Program-made: the position numbers and the translations under genes | Shown here: piece after piece, positions 58,964-64,000 of the stretch | Position numbering within the stretch: position 1 is the stretch's first letter | Layout: the number at the start of each line of letters is the position of its first letter | Assembly: GCF_017814975.1 (NCBI RefSeq) | Contig: NZ_JAGIQA010000002.1 | Coordinates: 1 to 64,000, forward strand | Direction of reading: 5' to 3' | Source of the DNA: Cupriavidus consociatus | GTDB lineage: Bacteria; Pseudomonadota; Gammaproteobacteria; Burkholderiales; Burkholderiaceae | DNA: 64,000 nt | Notes under the pieces: model-generated | Database searches by the model: none | Seen by the model: the letters and a program-made list of their open reading frames with translations, nothing else | Told to the model about the DNA's origin: nothing

Positions 58964-61900
58964 TCAGGCACCGGCGTTCTCCTGCGGGCGCACGGCGGCA
59001 GGCTGGGCGTCCAGCCGCTTGCGGTCGAACATGTCGCCCATCGCCACCACGATCTTGCGCGGGCCTTCATAGGGATCGCGCGCATGCGCGGCCAGCATGT
59101 TGTCGAGCATCACCACATCGCCGTGCTGCCAGTCGAAGCGCACGGCGCAGGCTTCATACAGCTCGCCGATCAGCGCCATGGCCTCGTCGGGAATCGGCGT
59201 GCCGTCGCCGAACATCACGTGGCGCGGCATGCGCTCCAGGCCGACCATCTCGAGCAGGTCTTCGCGCACGTCAGCCTCCAGGCACGAGACGTGATGCAAC
59301 TGCACCTGGTTGAAGAAGCTGCGCTCGCCGGTGACCGGATGGCTGACGATGGCGGGGCAAACGGCGCGGGTCTGCAGCACGTCGCCATCCAGCCAGCGGC
59401 AGTCGATGCCGGCGGCGCGGCAGCGCGCCTCGACTTCGGCGCGATCGTCGGTCTTGTAGAAGTCGCGCCAGTCCACGTCGAGCCGCGGCGTGAAGGTGCG
59501 CACGTACATCAGCTGCTTGCGGGCGAATTCTTCCGCCAGCGCCGGCGGCAGGCGTCGCAGCAGTTCGCGGCAGTCGACGATCGGCGTGGCGCCGCCCACG
59601 GCCGAGGGCAGCTCGCAGAAGAACCACTGCTTGCGCGGCCAGCGCTCCAGGTGCGCGCTTTCGTTGTGGTACAGGATCATCTGGCGCTCGGGGTACGGCG
59701 TGGAGCGGTAGGTGTTGCGCCCGCCCTCCTTCTTGGGCAGATCGCCATAGCTGCCGTACAGGCCGGGGTGCATGGCTTCGGCGAAGGCTTCAAAGGCCTG
59801 CGGGTTGGGCAGGTCGAAGCCGCGGAAGACAATGCCTGCGTGCCGGTGCAGCGTCGCGGCGACCAGCTCGCGCGAGCGCGCGGCCCACGCGACCGGGTCC
59901 AGGCCCGGCACCGCCGGCTCGATCACGACGGGGAAGGCTTCGCCGGCGCGCAGCGGGCGCAGCCGCACCTGGCTGGCCGGATCGGCTGCACCCGCCTGCC
60001 GCCCCGGCGCTGCGGGCGCAGCGGCAGCCGGGCGTGGCCTCGCCAGCGACTTGAGTTGGTCGAGCTTGGCCGCCATGCGTTGGCTGGTTTCCATGGTTCG
60101 GGACTCCTCGGGTTTCGGTTTTGACGGGCGCGCGGCGCCCGGGACATGTGCGGCAGCGCGGTCGGCGGGCTGGTCCGGCGCGCGCAGCAGCGCTTCCAGG
60201 GTGGCCAGCCATTCGGCGGCGAAGCGCGCCACGGTGGCGGATTCGAACAGCGCGTTGGCAAAGACCCAGTCGCCGCGCAGCGGCGCCGCTTCCTGATCGC
60301 TCTCGGGTTCCAGGAACAACGCCATGTCGAACTTCGACGTGCGTTCGATGGGCGGCAGCATCCGGGCCTCCACGCCGGGCATGCCGAATTGCCCTGCCGG
60401 GGTGTTCTGCAGCACGAACAGCGCCTGCACCAGCGGGTTGCGGCTGCGGTCGCGCGGCACGCCCGCCGCCTCGACGATGCGGTCGAACGGCAGGCCGTCG
60501 TGCTCGAAGGCGGCCAGCACGTCGCGCCGGCACGCCGCCAGCACATCGCGGAAGCTGGCGCCGGTGATGCGGCGCGAGCGCAGCGGCAGCACGTTGACAA
60601 AGAAGCCGATCAGCGGCTCGAGCGCGGCATCGTGGCGGCCGGCAACGTCGGTGCCGAGCAGCAGGTCGTCCATGGCGGTCGCGCGGTGCAGCCAGCACTG
60701 GAAGCTGGCCAGCAGCACGATGAATGGCGTGACCTGCTCGGCCCGCGCCAGGGCATGCACCTGCCACATGCGCTCGCCGTCGATCCGCAGCGCCACGGCG
60801 TCGCCTTCCATGCGCGCCACCGGCGGGCGCGCCCGGTCGGCCGGCAATGCCAGCGCCGCCGGTGCGCCGGCAAGCGCGCCGCGCCAGTAGCTGGCGAGCC
60901 GCTCCAGCGCGGCGCCGCGCAGCCAGTCGCGTTGCCACGCGGCATAGTCGGCGTATTGCAGCGCCAGCGGCGGCAGCGGCGCGACCTGCCCCGGCGCCAG
61001 CGCGTGCCGGTAGCCGTGGGTGATCTCGTTGACCAGCAGGCCGACCGACCAGCCGTCCGACACCAGGTGGTGCATGGCGACCAGCAGCACGTGTTCCTGC
61101 GGCGCGCAGCGCAGCAGCGTGGCGCGCCACAGCGGCGCGTGGCCAAGGTCGAACGGGCGCGATGCGTGTTCCTGCATGGCTTCGCGCAGGGCCGCCTTCC
61201 GCGCTTCGGGCGCTTCGGGCACCAGCGCCTGCAAATCGATCACGGCCAGGGCGATGTCGGCCACGGCATCGATGCGTGCGTAGGGCTCGCCATCATCGTC
61301 GGGATAGGCGGTGCGCAGGATCTCGTGGCGCGCCGCCACGGCTGCCAGCGCCTGGCGCAGGGCGGCGAGTTCCAGCGGTCCGCGCAGGCGCAGCGCGCCG
61401 GCCATGTTGTAAGCCGCTCCGGCGTTGCCCTGCAGGCGTTCGACCAGCCACAGACGCTGCTGCGCCAGCGATACCGGCATGCGCGCGGCGCGCGGTACCG
61501 GAACCAGCGCCGGCATCGCCGCCACAGGCGTGGCGCCATCCAGCCGTGCGGCGAAGTCGCACAGCACCGGCGCCTCGAAGACATCGCGTAGCGTGGCCTG
61601 CGCATGGCCCGCGGCGCGCAGCCGCGCCACCACGCGCGTGGCGACCAGCGAATGGCCGCCCAGACGGAAGAAATGGCTGTCGCGGCCGATGCGCACGCCC
61701 GGCAGCAGCGCCTCCCAGATGCCGGCGACAGCCTGCTCGGTGGGCGTGGCGGGCGGTGCCCCCTCCTGCGCCACCACCTGCGGCGCGGGCAGGGCCTTGC
61801 GGTCGAGCTTGCCGTTCGCATTGAGCGGCCACGACGGCATGCATACCCATGCGGACGGCACCATGTACACGGGCAGCCGCGACGCGACGCTGGCAGACAG

Positions 61901-64000
61901 CTCGGCTTCCAGCGCGTCGTGCTCGGGCTGCGCCTGGCCAGCTTGCGGCTGCCAGTACGCGGTCAGCCATTCGGTGCCGGCGGCACGGTGCACCGTTACC
62001 AGCGCCTGGCGCACCGCCGGATGCGCGGCGAGCACGGCTTCGATCTCGCCCAGCTCGACGCGGTAGCCGCGCAGCTTGACCTGGAAGTCCTTGCGGCCGA
62101 TGTATTCGAGTACGCCGTCTTCGCGCCAGCGGCCGAGGTCGCCGGACAGGTAGCGGCGGCTGCCGGGCGCGCCGGTCGGGTCCGGCACGAAGGCCGCTGC
62201 GGTGCGGCGCGGGTCGGCGAGGTAGCCGCGGCCGACGCCGGCGCCGGCCACCGCGATTTCGCCCACCACGCCGGGCGCGGCGAGATTGCCGTCGGCATCG
62301 AGCACCTGCAGCACGGCATTGGCGGTCGGGCGGCCGATCGGCACGGTGTCTGCGGCTTGCGCCGCCTGCGCCAGCGCGTCGGCGCGCAGGGAATGGAACG
62401 CCACGTCGTCCGAGCATTCCGCCGGCCCGTAGGCGTTCATCAGCGGCACGCCCGGATAGCGGCCCAGCCAGGCATGCGCAGTGGCGGGCGGCAGCGCCTC
62501 GCCGGTCGGCAGTACCCAGCGCAGCGCGGGCAGCGATGCGTAGAGGCCTTCGGCGTCCTGGCAGTCGAGCATGGCCTGCAACAGCGACGGCACCGGCTCG
62601 AACAGCGTCACGTTGCGCTGCGCCAGCAGCGCGGTGAGTGCGGCGGGATCGCGCACGACGTCGTCGGCGATGATCTCCACGCGTGCGCCGAACACCGGCG
62701 CGGCCAGCGCCTGCCAGACCGAGATATCGAAGCACGGCGGCGCGGTCTGGGCGATCACGTCGCCGTCGCCCAGCCCCAGCGGCACGACTTTGGCCAGCAT
62801 GTTGTTGAGCATGCCGGTGCGCGTGACCATCGCGCCCTTCGGCACCCCGGTCGAGCCGGAGGTGAACAGCACGTAGGCGAGCTGTGCGGGATGCGTGGGC
62901 ACGTCTGCAGCAAGCGCCGCCCCGGCTTCCAGTGCAGGCAGCGTGGTGGCACCTGCAACGCCGGCGGTGTCCAGCGCGGCCACGCCGCGGGCATCCGTCA
63001 GGATCTGGGCGGCCCTGGCCTGCGCCAGCACCTGCTGCCAGCGTGCCGCGGGATGGCTGACGTCGAGCGGCACCCACGCCGCGCCGGCGCGCAGGATGCC
63101 GGCCAGCGCGATCAGCCAGTCCAGCCCGCGCGGCAGCAGCACCGCGACGAGATCGTCCGGGCGCACGCCGGCGGCGCGCAGGCCACCGGCGACGCGGCCG
63201 GCGCGCTCCCACCAGTCGCCATAGCTCAGCGCCTCGGCGCCGCAGTGCGCCAGCACCCGCTGCGGATGCGCGGCCACCTGGCGTGCGACCCGCTGCACGT
63301 AGTCGTCCTGCAAGGCGGTGAGCGCCACGCTGGTGTCGTCGCTCGCGCTCCATGCCTGCAGCCTGGCACGCGTGGCGCCATCAAGCATGTCGACGGCGCC
63401 CACGCGCGCGGTCCCGGCGGCCAGCGATCCCAGCACGGCGGCGTAGGCGTCCATCCATTGCGCCAGCCGGTGCGCCTGCACGCGCGCGGCATCGCAGGTG
63501 AAGCGGATGATGAAGCGGCTGTCGGGCATGACCTCCAGCGTCAGGCCGTAGTGGGTCTGCTCGATGTTGTCGTGCTGGCGCAGGCGCAGCCCGGCCACCT
63601 CGCGCGCGCGGTCGCCGAGGTCGGGCAGGTTCTGGAACACCATCAGCGTATCGAACAGTGCGCCGCCGATGCCTGACTCGGCCTGGATCTCGGCGAGCGC
63701 AGCGTGCTCGAACTCGCGCATCGCCACGGCGGCGTGCTGGGTTGCCTGCAGGTAGTGCGCCACCGCCAGCGCGCCTTGCGGACGCAGCCGCAACGGCAGG
63801 GTGTTGATGAACACGCCCAGCATGCGCTCCGCGCCTTCCAGCCCCGCGGGGCGGCCGGCCGAGGTCACGCCGAAGACGATATCGTCGCTGCCGGCGTGGC
63901 GCGACAGCACGATGCCCCACGCCGCCTGCATCACGGTGTTGAGCGTGACGCGGTGCGCGGCGGCCAATGTGCGCAGGCTGGCGTCGAGGCCCGCTGGCAG
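58964..64000 (-). CDS. NRPS fused to a TauD-like aspartate beta-hydroxylase: (C)-A-T-C-hydroxylase (5' partial)
   Basis: The frame is open to the window edge (1,678 codons seen). Order: the end of a condensation domain; adenylation ('YVLFTSGSTGVPKG', 'NAYGPAECSDD'; code D-I-W-E-L-T-A-D-D-K, which I recall as diaminobutyrate-like); a carrier (LGGHSLVAT); an active condensation domain (MHHLVSDG, about 61055-61080); a Pro/Ala linker; and a C-terminal Fe(II)/2-oxoglutarate oxygenase with HxE ('YHNESAH', 59660-59668) and a distal His/Arg ('AAHARDPYEGPRKI'). The last condensation domain would add Asp loaded on the next protein, and the fused hydroxylase would convert that Asp to beta-hydroxyaspartate, an iron ligand. 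The real N-terminus is outside. Confidence 0.92.
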   Translation of the reverse strand: MPAGLDASLRTLAAAHRVTLNTVMQAAWGIVLSRHAGSDDIVFGVTSAGRPAGLEGAERMLGVFINTLPLRLRPQGALAVAHYLQATQHAAVAMREFEHAALAEIQAESGIGGALFDTLMVFQNLPDLGDRAREVAGLRLRQHDNIEQTHYGLTLEVMPDSRFIIRFTCDAARVQAHRLAQWMDAYAAVLGSLAAGTARVGAVDMLDGATRARLQAWSASDDTSVALTALQDDYVQRVARQVAAHPQRVLAHCGAEALSYGDWWERAGRVAGGLRAAGVRPDDLVAVLLPRGLDWLIALAGILRAGAAWVPLDVSHPAARWQQVLAQARAAQILTDARGVAALDTAGVAGATTLPALEAGAALAADVPTHPAQLAYVLFTSGSTGVPKGAMVTRTGMLNNMLAKVVPLGLGDGDVIAQTAPPCFDISVWQALAAPVFGARVEIIADDVVRDPAALTALLAQRNVTLFEPVPSLLQAMLDCQDAEGLYASLPALRWVLPTGEALPPATAHAWLGRYPGVPLMNAYGPAECSDDVAFHSLRADALAQAAQAADTVPIGRPTANAVLQVLDADGNLAAPGVVGEIAVAGAGVGRGYLADPRRTAAAFVPDPTGAPGSRRYLSGDLGRWREDGVLEYIGRKDFQVKLRGYRVELGEIEAVLAAHPAVRQALVTVHRAAGTEWLTAYWQPQAGQAQPEHDALEAELSASVASRLPVYMVPSAWVCMPSWPLNANGKLDRKALPAPQVVAQEGAPPATPTEQAVAGIWEALLPGVRIGRDSHFFRLGGHSLVATRVVARLRAAGHAQATLRDVFEAPVLCDFAARLDGATPVAAMPALVPVPRAARMPVSLAQQRLWLVERLQGNAGAAYNMAGALRLRGPLELAALRQALAAVAARHEILRTAYPDDDGEPYARIDAVADIALAVIDLQALVPEAPEARKAALREAMQEHASRPFDLGHAPLWRATLLRCAPQEHVLLVAMHHLVSDGWSVGLLVNEITHGYRHALAPGQVAPLPPLALQYADYAAWQRDWLRGAALERLASYWRGALAGAPAALALPADRARPPVARMEGDAVALRIDGERMWQVHALARAEQVTPFIVLLASFQCWLHRATAMDDLLLGTDVAGRHDAALEPLIGFFVNVLPLRSRRITGASFRDVLAACRRDVLAAFEHDGLPFDRIVEAAGVPRDRSRNPLVQALFVLQNTPAGQFGMPGVEARMLPPIERTSKFDMALFLEPESDQEAAPLRGDWVFANALFESATVARFAAEWLATLEALLRAPDQPADRAAAHVPGAARPSKPKPEESRTMETSQRMAAKLDQLKSLARPRPAAAAPAAPGRQAGAADPASQVRLRPLRAGEAFPVVIEPAVPGLDPVAWAARSRELVAATLHRHAGIVFRGFDLPNPQAFEAFAEAMHPGLYGSYGDLPKKEGGRNTYRSTPYPERQMILYHNESAHLERWPRKQWFFCELPSAVGGATPIVDCRELLRRLPPALAEEFARKQLMYVRTFTPRLDVDWRDFYKTDDRAEVEARCRAAGIDCRWLDGDVLQTRAVCPAIVSHPVTGERSFFNQVQLHHVSCLEADVREDLLEMVGLERMPRHVMFGDGTPIPDEAMALIGELYEACAVRFDWQHGDVVMLDNMLAAHARDPYEGPRKIVVAMGDMFDRKRLDAQPAAVRPQENAGA

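Noticed and set aside
1..64000. CRISPR array, prophage, integron or tRNA-linked island
   Set aside because: I saw no regularly spaced direct repeats, integrase, transposase, phage structural genes or tRNA-like cloverleaf. The only tandem repeats are inside coding genes.

Overview
The window is high-GC DNA from a beta-proteobacterium of the Burkholderiaceae, most likely Cupriavidus or a close Ralstonia relative. This rests on gene content: a CopRS-type two-component system, Bug-family periplasmic binding proteins, a homogentisate pathway, an aryl-polyene-like lipid locus and a lipopeptide-siderophore NRPS locus of the cupriachelin type. Coding density is high. I see no rRNA, tRNA, CRISPR array, insertion sequence or prophage.

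Layout. 1-1042: the end of an arnA-like gene and arnD (lipid A aminoarabinose pathway), followed by a REPIN-like inverted pair of repeats. 1211-7995: a Zn/Cd/Pb P-type ATPase behind a MerR-type operator, a VOC protein, a CopR/CopS-type two-component pair, and small secreted or DNA-binding proteins, one built of 14-residue tandem repeats. 8044-11062: a beta-keto acid cleavage enzyme translationally coupled to a hydroxyacyl-CoA or carnitine-type dehydrogenase, with a divergent LysR regulator and the decayed remains of a gene after it. 11441-16686: a GntR regulator and IlvD/Edd dehydratase, divergent from a Bug solute-binding protein and a beta-hydroxyacid dehydrogenase, probably for a sugar or hydroxy acid.

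17110-28597 is an aryl-polyene-like locus. A glycosyltransferase and an ACP run leftward. A rightward, tightly overlapping operon encodes a membrane protein, an AMP-ligase fused to a hot-dog dehydratase, an LpxL-like acyltransferase, a LolA-like protein, an MMPL exporter, a NodB-type deacetylase, a ketosynthase, a cysteine-less ketosynthase partner and a dehydratase. There is no ketoreductase and no second ketosynthase, and the deacetylase is an unusual member.

28616-33106 holds fumarylacetoacetase, homogentisate dioxygenase and an FAD aromatic hydroxylase (tyrosine/phenylacetate-type catabolism). 33573-36419 holds an XRE regulator and a TetR regulator with twin operators that appear to link it to an alpha/beta hydrolase and a DUF2917 gene.

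36539-64000 is an iron-acquisition locus: DUF3325/PepSY/DUF3649 membrane proteins, a TonB receptor, an ornithine N-hydroxylase, an IucB-type acetyltransferase, a PvdE-like ABC exporter, four NRPS genes and a FhuF-type ferric-siderophore reductase behind a Fur-box-like site. Adenylation codes read by eye suggest glycine, a modified ornithine, aspartate and possibly diaminobutyrate. An aspartate beta-hydroxylase is fused to the C-terminus of one NRPS, and the next NRPS opens with a condensation-like domain that has lost its HHxxxDG motif. This matches the described hydroxylase plus interface-domain arrangement. No thioesterase is present, and two condensation domains would fall back to back if the proteins acted in gene order. 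The locus runs off the right edge.
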